Origin: Phialocephala subalpina
Lineage: Eukaryota; Ascomycota; Leotiomycetes; Helotiales; Mollisiaceae
Assembly: GCA_900073065.1 (NCBI GenBank)
Contig: FJOG01000069.1
Coordinates: 1-64,000 of the forward strand
Reading direction: 5' to 3'
DNA: 64,000 bases
In this document: positions 1 through 9,801 of the stretch, one piece after another
Numbering within the stretch: the stretch's first letter is position 1
How the letters are laid out: each line of letters begins with the position of its first letter
Translations under genes and position numbers: made by a program
Notes under the pieces: generated by a model
The model's database searches: none
Told to the model about the DNA's origin: nothing
What the model saw: only the letters and a program-made list of their open reading frames with translations

Positions 1-837
1 AAACTCATAGGCTTTGGCAAACACTTGACTTCGCTCTCATAATTATTCGTCATACGTAGTAGGGCCAGCAAAATGGAGTGGCAGAAGGTTGTTATTGTTT
101 CTCAGAGAGCGGAAAGCTCCTTATGTACTGGAGGGCACGTGGCTAGCACAAACCTCCGAAATTACTACTACAAATAGGGATTTTTGAAGCAGAACAGATC
201 GCCCCGCCACAGTATATAAACGATCCTCTACAGTCTTCAAGTCAATCAAAGCTTCCCATGATCAAGACCAGCACTCTGATGTATAGAATGCCTCTGGGCG
301 GGGTAAGAACCATCTCAGTGCTACTAACTCCTTTCTGGCAAAGTCTTTACCTGCCCGATTAGATCTATCTAAGTTCTCGGGTGTACACGATCGTGCAATT
401 CTTTTTGTCTACCCTTTATTGGTAGCAAACTTGAAGTTGACAGCAGAAAAAATGAAACTCGACTGCAAGGTGCACAACCATTATCACACCCCACAGATCA
501 CATCATGGCCATGATCTACCGTTTACATAAACCTGTGAAAAGTTATGGTGAACCAAGAAGGGTCCCCACAGAGCCCCTCGAAAGAGTACCTCCTCGTATT
601 GCAAAATAATGATTTCTTAAGACGGGTAAAATCTTTGATTTATGCCCTTTGAAGGGAGAAAACTATTGATGTTTGCGTGAATTTTCAGCCTTGTGTAAAT
701 GAATTGTCGGTATGAGCTGCTCACTAAGTGTAGTTCCCCGCTTTTATTTGCAAGCTACGTCAGATTGGGTCATGTATGCGTGAGTATCCAGCCTTGCGCT
801 TCCCTAATTTTGTATCCTTCTTAGATTTCTCAGTCGG
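1..837. other. gene-free left edge with repeat remnant
   Basis: No convincing gene is visible. Roughly bases 90-190 resemble bases 43801-43920 inside the hAT-type element (shared stretches such as CTCCTTATGTACTGG and CACGTGGCTAGCACAAAC). This edge is therefore probably a diverged remnant of the same repeat family. The rest shows nothing recognisable. Confidence 0.5.
90..190 (+). repeat. diverged copy of the repeat at 43801-43920
   Basis: The block carries the same ordered words as 43801-43920: an AGAGAG start, CTCCTTATGTACTGG, GCACGTGGCTAGCACAAAC, CCGAAA, and GGATTTTTGA. The two blocks differ by scattered substitutions and small gaps. It is too diverged to be recent, and no coding potential is visible. 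The second copy lies inside a hAT-type element, so this is probably the internal part of an older member of that family whose ends are lost or lie outside the window. Confidence 0.6.
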
Positions 838-1203
838 TTATAGCTTCAGACTATAAAGCGAATCGATGACATAGCTTGGAACGATCACAACGAATCCTTT
901 GATAGTCTCCAACAGTATCTCTGTAATCGGGATCCCAGTTTTTGGCTTATGATTGCTTCTATAGGAGATAGCGATGATATCTTGGAGATTGTTTGGGAGG
1001 TGCTTGGTGGGAGCGTTTTCGTCTGCTTGTGCTATGGATACAAGATTATTGACAGCAGCGAATAAGTTGATGCCAGCCCTAACATCCGTGGAGTAGGGCG
1101 TTGCAGATAATGCAGAGAACGTAATAGAGATCTCAACTAGTCGGTCTAGAAGCCGGTAGTAAGGCCCTGCCCCCTGATTCCGGCCACCTCGCTTAGCGAC
1201 CAC
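838..1203 (-). pseudogene. fragment of an unknown ORF cut by transposon
   Basis: An open frame of about 120 codons on the minus strand has no recognised domain. It includes a plausible helical stretch (RAGINLFAAVNNLVSIAQAD). Its upstream end runs into the terminal repeat of the transposon at 1168, so its first codons are transposon sequence and the frame has no natural start. A second, more damaged version of the same sequence lies at about 3319-3600, on the other side of the transposon. Shared words there include TTGGAACGATCACAAC, GTGCTTGGT and TTTTCGTCTGCT. I infer a duplicated and decaying gene family, and I cannot name the function. Confidence 0.3.
1170..1197 (+). repeat. left terminal inverted repeat of pogo-like element
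   Basis: This 28-bp sequence is the exact reverse complement of 2932-2959. It is GC-richer than the interior and has kept perfect identity to its partner although the transposase has decayed. Confidence 0.85.
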
Positions 1204-2931
1204 CCACCCTCTTAAAACCTTATTAACTCTCTAACCCTTCAACTTCTATATAATCGTCCGTACCAATAGAATCTCCAGATATAATAGGGTCTTCCTCTTT
1301 AATTTCACGGTCTCTTGCTTTAATCTAAGCTTATTTAATTACTTTAATATTTACGAATTTAAAATTTAAATTAGTTTTAATTTTACGTTTTTTCCTCGAA
1401 GTTAATTGCTTTAACTTAGTTTCCAACTCTTAGATTCGACGTTCTAATTATACTAAAGTATAATCCTTTTCATTAAACCCTTTAATAATCTTTCTAAAAA
1501 ATTATTAATAAATTGAAAAATTAATTTCATTTAATCGAATTATTATTTTGGTTTATAAATATAAATCCCTTGATATTTTAAAGGTTTTCCAAGGTATAAA
1601 TAATATATTCTCACTTTATACTAATTTTGTTCTCTCTTTAATTAAATTCGATAAAATTAATTATATAATCTTATTATTATTTTCCAAGAGTAAATAATTT
1701 ATAAATAATTTACAAATATTCTTAAATTATAAACTTATAATTCTCTAATTAATTTTAATATTTTATTCTATTAAATTTTATTCTCGAGCTTTCTAATAAT
1801 TAGTTCAAAAATTTCGCTTTCTAATTAATATAAAATCGATTAAAAGACTTAAATTACTAAGATTTTTATAATAAGTATTTTTTAAAGAAAAGAAAATCGA
1901 AAGATTTAAAAGTTATAAAATATACGAAGAATATACTAATAGAAATAAAAAGTATATATTATACTCAAAGTATTTATATATAAATTCTATAGTTTTATAG
2001 TTTTTATAATCGTTCAAAATAAGTAATCGAAACTTTCGTAAATTTTCTAATATTATTAAAAGAATAAATATTTTATTAAACTATTTTATAATTATATTAT
2101 TTATTATCTAATTATTATTAATTATAATAAATTTTTAATATTTAAAAGTATTTAACGTAATAAGAAATTATTATTACTAAATTATCTTTTTCTTTTATAT
2201 AATTAATAAAAAGAATATAATTCTTATAATTAAAATATATTTAATAAAAAATATTCAAATTTTAAATTTAAATTATTTCCTTCAAATAAAATATTAATTC
2301 TCATTTCTAGTAATTAAACCATTAATTCCTTGGCCTTTTATAATATTAATTTCATTTGTATTCTAACGATTTAATAATTTAATAATTTTAATTTTAAGAA
2401 TTTTTAATTTATTAAATTAAATTTTAATTATATTTATTATAATATCGTTAATACGTATAAAATTAATCTTGAATTACTTTTTAATCTTAAGAATAAAATT
2501 CTTTTTCAAAAAGCCTCGCATTTATCGTTTTCCTAACGTAATAATATTCCTTCGAATAATTAATATATATTAATCGAAATTTTTAATTTACGAATAAATA
2601 AAATTAAACCCTAAGTTTTCTTAGATTAAAATCCAATCTATTAAGCGCTTCTCTTAAATCGGAGCAAGTTTTTAATAAGGCGTTAAAGTTTCTTGATAGG
2701 ATATATAGCCATTGAATCGATCTTAGAGAATAAACCTTGGAACTTTATAATCCAAATTAGCTTTCCGTATAAATACCCTATTTGCAATTGCTTCGAGTGC
2801 TCGTATAATATCTTCTTTGGTATATTAGCGCTTTATTGTTAATTTAAGATATTAACAAAATTTAAAAGTAATTTATAAAGGCGTTATTGAGAAATAATTA
2901 TTTAAAGTAGAGAGTGGGAGAGTTGCGGTGA

Positions 2932-2978
2932 GCTAAGCGAGGTGGCCGGAATCAGGGGGTGGCCGGAATTAGGGGGCA
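2932..2978 (+). repeat. right terminal repeat, doubled
   Basis: Bases 2932-2959 pair perfectly with 1170-1197. They are followed at once by a second, slightly altered copy of the motif (GGCCGGAATTAGGGGGCA, ending at 2978), so the right end carries a tandem duplication of the terminal motif that the left end lacks. Confidence 0.8.
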
Positions 2979-3964
2979 CGGATTTATAGCAGCCAGCGAG
3001 ACTCTGCCAACGAAAACACCATTGTCAGGTGTGTGTCTCATGAGCTGGACATCCCAAATCTTAAGTCCATACCATGAAGGCTGCAGTCTATAGGAGTCAT
3101 AATAAGCATAACGTTAAATGTACTGTATAGCCTTCCGTCTCAATTGTTTACTTTCACGAGTATGTCAATAAGCGTGAATAATAATTAGGGATGAACTTTT
3201 GCATATCATATTTTGTTTTCGTGAATGTCCAGCTTCGTGCACTTTAAATTCGTCGCCTGTTTTTGTATTCACGATTGTCCTAAGCTGCCTTGTCGCTTTT
3301 AATGGTACCTAGCAGTATAAAGCAAATCTCTGACAGATGTTGGAACGATCACAACCTCCCGGTCTCAGTCACCCTGGCCTAAGTCTCTGTGTTTGGAAGC
3401 CTCGTTCTTAGCTTGTGGTCGCTGCTGTGGGATGCATACACTGAAAATTGCGGGATAGTTTTGGAAGTGCTTGGTTGAGCATGCTTGGTCAATCAAAAGG
3501 AGCGTGGCGGGGCTTCGTTTTCGTCTGCTCGTGAAACGATGACACAGGAGCTGGTTTTGGTTGGCAACAGGAATCACGATAAAAGTAATCAGTCACTACA
3601 GCATCTTAAAACTGCGATTGAGATTTTGGCTTTGTATGTTACGCAATCTGCCATTTCCCACATTATCAGGACAAAGCAGCGGAGAGCCTGGAGAGACGAG
3701 ACCCAAGAGGAGCATGCACAACCCCGGTCATAGGGTGATTTTGAAGAGCTCTTGGGATGATTGTTTTTTTGACACGTTCGTGGCCTTGAATTTATATCCT
3801 AGAGATCCAATATTTGAATATTCGACTCTCAAGAGCTGGAGGATATCTTCCCAATGCCAAAGGCATTCACTTTTTGGACAGGGGTGGCCCGAGTTCTACA
3901 TCAGCCCGATCACACGTACCATTGAGGCTCGATTACCATAAACGAATTGGACATTAGAAGTTCT
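2979..3964. other. degenerate sequence between transposon and pseudogene
   Basis: No intact gene. Bases of about 3319-3600 are a decayed second copy of the 838-1160 sequence: they share TTGGAACGATCACAAC and, further on, a GTGCTTGGT...TTTTCGTCTGCT block with a small insertion. Short open frames here are below what I would call genes. Confidence 0.5.
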
Positions 3965-5279
3965 TCACAGCTCATACCTCCCTGGATCAACCAATACCTC
4001 CGTTAACCTAATCGTCCAAATCCTCTCCACAGCCAAAATAACCAAAATAACCCCCGCCAACGCAAAATTTGCCTACTCATACTTCTCCCCGCCATCTCTC
4101 AACAAGCTCTCGCTGCCGAACAGCCCCATGACCCTCCCATTTATTCCATCTCGTACCACAATCCCCTCATACTCTCCAGTCCAGATCCGTCCCGAATCAT
4201 CGATATGCAAGCCGTCCGATGCCCCATGTCTCGCGAAGCTAACAAGGCATTTGTTGCTTGGCTACCCCTCCGCATCTAAATCAAAGCTATAAATATCAGG
4301 AGACCCAGATTCAGCTGCACCTCCAGCGTTCGGCACAAGTCCTGTGTTTGGGATTATAGGCGTAGCGTCTGTTACATATAGCTTGGTGAAATCCTTGTTT
4401 ACTCGAATGCCATTCGGAACTAGGATTTCTGCTCGAGTGAATGATAGGCGTGAGCAGTTTTTCAGAAGGTGAGAAGCACCAGACTGCGTCGGGGAGATCG
4501 GCTAGAACTGAATACCCGATTGCGTTGGTACGAAAGTTGGGGTCTGTGAAAAACATCACCGGCTCCTTGCCCGCGGCTACGCTGTTTGTGCAACATCATT
4601 TATTGGAGGAAGAGGAAGAGGTGGAAGGAATGGAGAACGCGCCCAATGTTACGTCGTTAGGAGAATTGAAGTGGACGCCGAAGTAGGAGTTTACTACTAT
4701 TTCCGTTTCGTAGGTGTATGGATCCATGGAATAGATTCCTCCTGCGTAAGCCTCGTTCCCTATTGCTGTCAGGTATACCTTGCCGTCAAAATCGTACCCT
4801 CCATTTGGGCTTACCAGCGGTTGTGTGAGATTCGGTTGGTAGACCTCAGAGGTGTTGAGGTTCAGAACATAAAGCGTCGAATTCCCAGCCTCGATATTGG
4901 ATGGGAACCATATCTCATTTTTGGAGGGAACCCAGACCCCGGCTTCGAATGCAACTGAACAGGATCATTTGGTCGTTCGGCAACGAGATAAAGTTGAGCA
5001 TTGGGACCGAGTAAGGAGGTGAATTCTGAGATCTGTATGAGATGAATGGTGAGGATTTGGCAGAAGTAAAGAGGGGGCTGAGGGTGCTGTTGCTGGTGTT
5101 TGTGTCGATGAAGTTAGCAGAGATGTTACTTTAGAAAGTTTGGGGGGAAGAGATACGTTGCTTTGAGGATAGAGATTGTACAGTTGTTGAATACTGAGAG
5201 TGTAATGCTTGACTGTGCAGCAACTGCAGCGAAGAACGCAGCCGAAATCAAAGATGGAAACGCCAGAATAGACTTTCAA
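3965..5279 (-). pseudogene. SMP-30/gluconolactonase-type lactonohydrolase pseudogene
   Basis: The minus strand reads as a secreted fungal beta-propeller lactonohydrolase broken into frames. A signal-peptide-like start (SILAFPSLISAAFFAAVAA) begins at about 5275, but the position expected for ATG now reads ATTGA. A frameshift near 4963 joins QLYLVAERPNDPVQ to AFEAGVWVPSKNEIWFPSN. Then follow NGGYDFDGKVYLTAIGNE and YFGVHFNSPNDVTLG, both typical of the family. An in-frame TGA (4596-4598) precedes VMFFTDPNFR. A second frameshift near 4430 leads into EILVPNGIRV and LYVTD. TAG codons sit at 4262-4264 and 4073-4075 before the natural stop at 3965-3967. The family hydrolyses lactones or serves related calcium-binding functions. 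With five or more independent lesions it cannot be active as such. Confidence 0.75.
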
Positions 5280-5819
5280 TTTTGAAATACATATAGCTTA
5301 TGAAGGGAGACTGAGAAGTAATGTTACTTTCCTCCATGGTGCACAAACTTTCGGAGACGCAGAGCATGAAGCGACGTCAAGCTCAAACAGTAGAACAGTG
5401 AACAAATTCCAGAAGCAAATGGATCAAGCACTTGCTTGTCTCACTTTGCTGCAAGAAGCGGATTGCATGAGGCGCCGATAGACTGCGATGAATGATCGAT
5501 GAAAGCTGAGACGATAGGGAGATAGCTAGAAGCCTTTGAGCCTCAATGACGTAGGTTGAAAGGAGATGGAGTCCGCTACGTGACCGTGAATTTGAGAAGG
5601 GGGAGTTTTTAACCGAGCAAGAAAGGGGGTAGAACTCATCGAATGTATTGCTTGGAAGCCGTGTTTCTATTGTTGTCTCATCTTGATCTCGTATTATCAT
5701 ATCATATATACATCCTTCCCTTTCCAACCAAACGCCAAGTTCGCCTCCAACCTCCTCCAAGCCATGGTCTTTCCGCCACTTGTCGGCGAGTTGGCAGCTC
5801 TTTCCCAAACCAAAAAAAC
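5280..5819. other. intergenic
   Basis: Lies between the 5' end of the lactonohydrolase pseudogene and the 3' end of the fucosyltransferase-like gene. The open frames here have no family signature, and I see nothing beyond probable untranslated sequence. Confidence 0.4.
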
Positions 5820-7220
5820 TCACAAACAACAAGCATAACTCCCCGCATCCCCATCATTGAACAAATGCGTCCTCGCCCCCTCATCATCCCAAACCACAAA
5901 ACTAGATCCTCTATACCTCCCCGTCCTATCCCTCAAATTCGCAATGCTACTCGAAAACGCACTCCCCGTAATCCCCAAAAAGAACTCACTCTTCACCATA
6001 ATCCCCATATCCACCGCGCCCTGGAAATCAAACGCTAGTCCATTAATCAACCCCAACGTCTCAGGGGATGTCTGGGCGAGAGCCCATTTATGAATTACGT
6101 CCCAACCGCGTTCTTTACCTGCTGCGACGAACTTTTCGACTTGTTCTTCGTCGCCGCAGGCGAGGTAGACGAGGGGTTTCGGGGAGGTCGGGTTTCCGTA
6201 TTTGAGCCAGGCGTTGTCGAGGGCGTCGAGGTCGACGCTTAGTTGGTGGTCGAGGGAGGACCAGATGGTGTCTTTCTCGACCCTGAAATGGACGCCGTAG
6301 AATGGGCGATTCATCTGTCCAAGCAGTTGCTTCACGATCTTGCGGGGAACTTCGTTGAAGCGAATCAAATGCCCGAGATCGTTCCAGAGTCGCAAATCGT
6401 CGCCGGTGGGATCATCGGTGATGCGGAAGATGAGGAATTGTGATGAGATGGAGATGACTGTGATTCCCTTTTTGGAGTCGTCGCGGTTTGGGTCGAGCTG
6501 TTGCATGTTCTCGAGTGCATTGAGCTGTTTCTCAAAAAATTCTTTGAAGGGTCGACCGGCCCAGAAGTAAGAGAAGAATTGCACGTATCCTGGTGCAGAA
6601 GCCAGGTCAATTGACCAGCGATTCTTGACCGCGACTCCGTCTTCGGTCGCGGCATCGAGTTGGTTCGGGTGCACGATCTTCATTTGCGGACAAGCAGAGC
6701 CCATTTGAGAAATGAGATGTTCGGCATCGAACCATTGGTCGTAGGTAAGGTAGGCATCTCCGTTCAAGAAGTTGAAGTTATCGAGTTGGGTTGAGTCGCG
6801 AAGTGGCATTGCCGGGAGCACGATGCCGGTTCCTGCTTCGACGGCCATTTTCAAGCAGACTTTCACCTGGGACATGATGGATGTGAGACCTGCTGCCATG
6901 CCACCGCATTGAAGATAGACTTCATCTTCTGGCCACTTCGTACGTTCGCATTGTTGCTTCAAGGCTGAGAAGCCGTACTGAGGAGGTTTCTTCTCGGAAA
7001 AAACTTGCTCGAAGTATGCGAGTGCTTCTGGAGCTCGTGCTCCCGAATCGCCTCCTAGAAGTGAATCGGGTTTGCTGATTGCAGGCTTCGTCGGCGCAGC
7101 TCCATCTGGAACAGATAATATCGAGCCCGATTGACTCGTTATGGATCTGGAAGTACGGTATATCCCAATAATAAAAACAAAAACAATTGCAGCCAGAATT
7201 CCAACGGGACGAGAAATCAT
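5820..7220 (-). CDS. O-fucosyltransferase-like type II membrane protein
   Basis: A single-exon gene of 466 codons starting at ATG 7218-7220. Residues 7-22 form one N-terminal membrane anchor (GILAAIVFVFIIGI) followed by a polar stem, the plan of a Golgi type II glycosyltransferase. The C-terminal part holds GITGSAFSSSIANLRDRTGR at about 416-435, which resembles the conserved C-terminal block of GDP-fucose protein O-fucosyltransferase-like proteins. FYGVHFRVEKD at about 314 resembles the HxR motif region of that fold. It probably transfers a sugar from a nucleotide donor in the secretory pathway; donor and acceptor cannot be told. It is followed downstream by a pseudogene, and the 5' neighbour is an acyltransferase on the same strand. 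Assignment to the fold is moderate, exact activity unknown. Confidence 0.7.
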   Translation of the reverse strand: MISRPVGILAAIVFVFIIGIYRTSRSITSQSGSILSVPDGAAPTKPAISKPDSLLGGDSGARAPEALAYFEQVFSEKKPPQYGFSALKQQCERTKWPEDEVYLQCGGMAAGLTSIMSQVKVCLKMAVEAGTGIVLPAMPLRDSTQLDNFNFLNGDAYLTYDQWFDAEHLISQMGSACPQMKIVHPNQLDAATEDGVAVKNRWSIDLASAPGYVQFFSYFWAGRPFKEFFEKQLNALENMQQLDPNRDDSKKGITVISISSQFLIFRITDDPTGDDLRLWNDLGHLIRFNEVPRKIVKQLLGQMNRPFYGVHFRVEKDTIWSSLDHQLSVDLDALDNAWLKYGNPTSPKPLVYLACGDEEQVEKFVAAGKERGWDVIHKWALAQTSPETLGLINGLAFDFQGAVDMGIMVKSEFFLGITGSAFSSSIANLRDRTGRYRGSSFVVWDDEGARTHLFNDGDAGSYACCL

Positions 7221-7791
7221 CTTAACAACGCCCTTATGAAGCTCTCACCTGACAACAATTTTGGATAAAAGTACAGGATGAATTGCGATCAGGGAGGAAT
7301 CACAGACATGTGAAGCAGAAGCTCCAGCTTCAGGATGGGGATTTTGTCAAAGTCGATATGGATTGGGCGATCGATGGCAGCGGTCCCCTGTAGAGCACAT
7401 GTCACGCCGTCCTGAATTTTGGCGGCAGAACGGGAGGGATCGACACGCGTCCCAATGCTGGACGCCACCCTCGGTCGTGAGCCGGGTACCCACTCCAACT
7501 AAATGGTCTGTATTTTAGAGCCCGAAGATCACTAAATTACGGTAAGCTTAGTTTGGCTGCTCTACGAGGTACGCTTGTCGAGCAAATGAAGATCCCGATA
7601 ATAGTTTCCTGTTGAGAAACCTGGAAAGAAGAAGCGCCGAGATAAGGTACCTCCGTACTTGCAATTTATCTTCATGCAGCTTGCTGAGATGGGAGATTCG
7701 GATTATGCAAGGCAGATGCAGGAAGTTGCATGTTGAGATTGCGATAGTCTATGTACAGTACAGGATGTCTATGATAAGAAAATAACCAAGT
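7221..7791. other. intergenic, promoter side of the fucosyltransferase-like gene
   Basis: Gap of about 570 bp between two minus-strand genes. It must hold the promoter of the downstream gene and the 3' end of the acyltransferase gene. No recognisable element is seen. Confidence 0.4.
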
Positions 7792-9291
7792 CTAAATTTT
7801 TGCGCCACGCATAGTCCTCTGATACAACCATTGTGAAAATGTGACGCTGGGCTCGTCGAAAAGCTTCGTGACGAGTTCTGCAAGCCAGAAAGTGACAGGA
7901 AGAAGAATCAAATGTGGCACCAGAAAGCTGACTTCCATACCCAAAGGTCCTGCCTTCGACATTGGCCAAGCGTTGACCCAAGTTGGCAGGTTCAACGCAT
8001 GAACCTCCCTGAACCATCCTGCGGCTGCGTAGATACGATCGCCGAGCGTCCATAGAACCGGTCCATGAACTAGGTAGAGAGCGAAGCAAATACGACCAAG
8101 ATACTGATTGAATCGCATCTCGAAGAAGCTCTTGATAAGTGGTATCCGAGGAATGGACATCACGATGAACGTCGCAGCGAAGAAAAGATAGAACCACTTG
8201 TAATCGAAGACCGCTTGTGGTTTCAAGTAGGATAGGTAATGCCATCCTTTCGCCTTGCTGAACTCCTCCATCTTTCCGTCGTGGTTGGGAACACCGCCGA
8301 GGTAGATTCCTGCTATGAAGAAGTTGACGAAGATGAGTTCTTTGTATTCCCCGAATCGCGTGAAGATCTCGGGAATCTTGTTTCGCTCGGCCAATAAGTC
8401 GAGGTCACATAGAAGCATGCCAGCCGTGAACATGGCGCAGTGTGCTCCATCGACGATATACATGAAGTAGAAGGTGAGTCCTGCTTCACACCACAGTCTT
8501 GCATTTCTCGTGGCTCGGGAGAAAGCGATGAGAGCCGTATAGATGACAATTGATCCTCTGAACTCGACGGGAATGGACCAAACGTGGAAGTTGTAGCTCA
8601 ACCATGGCTCTCCCCCACCTGTGAAGATGAAGCTGAAGTTCTTGAATTCAGCGTACCAGTTCCAGAGTTCTTCTCGGTAAGTGCCTTTGTGATCTGAGTC
8701 TGTCCAAAGCCCGAAAAGATGCCAGGAGGTCATATAGATGAACGTTGTAGCAATGACTGGGAGATACAGTCGTAACCATCGCCTAAACAGAGCTGAAGAA
8801 ACGTTATCTCCAAGCTTGCTGTGCTCAGCAGACTGGATGAGAGACAACGGTTTGGTTGAAAGAACATATCCTGAAATGACGAAGAAGATTGAGACCGCGA
8901 AGTGACCACCAGTGAAAAAGATCCGGAACCCAGAGAGAGTAGCAAAGGCGTATTTGTTGTCGTATCCAAAAGCACGATTGAGTTGTTCATCGGTATGGTT
9001 TCCTTGATGAGCCCAAAGTTGGTGATGGTGCCAATAAACCAAGAGAGCTGCGAATCCTCTCAGACCGTCGAGATATGCCGTTCTTCTAAGCTTCTTGCTT
9101 GGATCTCCAGTCTTGCTCATACACAACGGTCTGACGATATCCAACCACCATGTTTTTGATCGTCCTCCTCGTCGTATCGGTGAGAGGGGAGGGGTATCCT
9201 GCTTGATCTCATCCCAATTCCCCGTATCTAGGATTCCACCATTCTTCGAAGACATGTCTGGTAGAGTATGTGAACGAGGAAGGAAAGGCAT
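7792..9291 (-). CDS. acyltransferase 3 (OafA-like) membrane protein
   Basis: A 499-codon single-exon gene starting at ATG 9289-9291 (a second ATG 12 codons in is possible). After a polar N-terminus of about 68 residues comes RTAYLDGLRGFAALLVYWHH at about 70-89, the hallmark opening of the acyltransferase 3 family with the catalytic-type histidines at about 88-90. Next come FFVISGYVLS and FRRWLRLYLP (about 137-175), both conserved in this family. About eight to ten hydrophobic segments follow, with ICFALYLVHGPVLW near residue 405. Members move acyl groups from a cytosolic donor to sugars, sterols or secondary metabolites at membranes; the substrate here is not evident. Nothing next to it suggests a secondary-metabolite cluster. 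Confidence 0.9.
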   Translation of the reverse strand: MPFLPRSHTLPDMSSKNGGILDTGNWDEIKQDTPPLSPIRRGGRSKTWWLDIVRPLCMSKTGDPSKKLRRTAYLDGLRGFAALLVYWHHHQLWAHQGNHTDEQLNRAFGYDNKYAFATLSGFRIFFTGGHFAVSIFFVISGYVLSTKPLSLIQSAEHSKLGDNVSSALFRRWLRLYLPVIATTFIYMTSWHLFGLWTDSDHKGTYREELWNWYAEFKNFSFIFTGGGEPWLSYNFHVWSIPVEFRGSIVIYTALIAFSRATRNARLWCEAGLTFYFMYIVDGAHCAMFTAGMLLCDLDLLAERNKIPEIFTRFGEYKELIFVNFFIAGIYLGGVPNHDGKMEEFSKAKGWHYLSYLKPQAVFDYKWFYLFFAATFIVMSIPRIPLIKSFFEMRFNQYLGRICFALYLVHGPVLWTLGDRIYAAAGWFREVHALNLPTWVNAWPMSKAGPLGMEVSFLVPHLILLPVTFWLAELVTKLFDEPSVTFSQWLYQRTMRGAKI

Positions 9292-9318
9292 TGTGGTGAA
9301 GAAAAGATCGGTTTCACC

Positions 9319-9753
9319 TCAACTGCTCTCGTGCCCCTGGAAGAAATTGTAGAGGGCAATGTCAGCCAAGGCGGGAACTTTGACGGGAGATGGAGTGCCG
9401 ATATGCCCAAAGGCGTCTACCAAGGTCGTGAACCGTGCTTTGCTTCCGTCGAGGCGTGTATCGCGCCTTGTGGGACCCGGTATCTTCTGTATCACAAGCT
9501 CATAATCAAACTTTGATTCTAGCAGGAATATCACCGAGGCCGGTGCCCACGTTTGAAGTGGAGACTCTAGTAAAGACGGGAGGACAATCGCGATCGCGTC
9601 AGCGGCTTCGGCGATTTGTATGGTTGCACTCTCTGGCAGTCGTGTCCCCTCGACTAGGGTTCCATACTTATCACATGTAGCAGTCCTCCCAACAACTGAA
9701 ATGGTGGCGCTGCTCCGAGGTCCAAAATGTAACGCTGCGGAGAGAAACCGCAT
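9319..9753 (-). CDS. doubtful small ORF, unknown
   Basis: An open minus-strand frame of about 145 codons from ATG 9751-9753, ending 27 bp before the acyltransferase start. It has a fairly even amino-acid composition but no domain, signal peptide or membrane segment that I recognise. TTTCTCTCCGCAG just after the ATG would also serve as an intron acceptor, so this could be the 3' exon of an unrecognised gene. It may equally be chance open sequence. Confidence 0.2.
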   Translation of the reverse strand: MRFLSAALHFGPRSSATISVVGRTATCDKYGTLVEGTRLPESATIQIAEAADAIAIVLPSLLESPLQTWAPASVIFLLESKFDYELVIQKIPGPTRRDTRLDGSKARFTTLVDAFGHIGTPSPVKVPALADIALYNFFQGHESS

Positions 9754-9801
9754 GGGCAAGGAAGGAATCCCATGGCGTACCAGTGGGCCGTCCTGCAACA
9801 A

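Larger units (their letters stand above)
1168..2978 (-). mobile_element. RIP-degraded pogo/Fot1-like DNA transposon
   Basis: About 1.8 kb, the usual size for Fot1/pogo elements of fungi. A 28-bp perfect inverted repeat (1170-1197 against 2932-2959) bounds a strongly AT-rich interior, as expected after C-to-T RIP mutation. At the right end a second tandem copy of the terminal motif (2960-2978) is present, and its outer edge matches the left outer edge TGCCCCCT. Read on the minus strand, about 2640-2818 still gives a psq-type helix-turn-helix start (EDIIRALEAIANRV, then IRKANLDYKVPR), interrupted by stops. About 1223-1316 gives an acidic C-terminal tail (EEDPIISGDSIGTDDYIEV) ending in a stop. 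The central transposase region is unreadable. No clear TA target duplication is visible at the edges. The element is certainly inactive. Confidence 0.8.

Noticed and set aside
1210..2930. AT-rich block as centromere, origin or mitochondrial insert
   Set aside because: It is bounded by matching inverted repeats and both ends still read as pogo-type transposase on the minus strand.
5383..5832. 149-codon minus frame
   Set aside because: Lies mostly in the 3' flank of the fucosyltransferase-like gene and has no domain.
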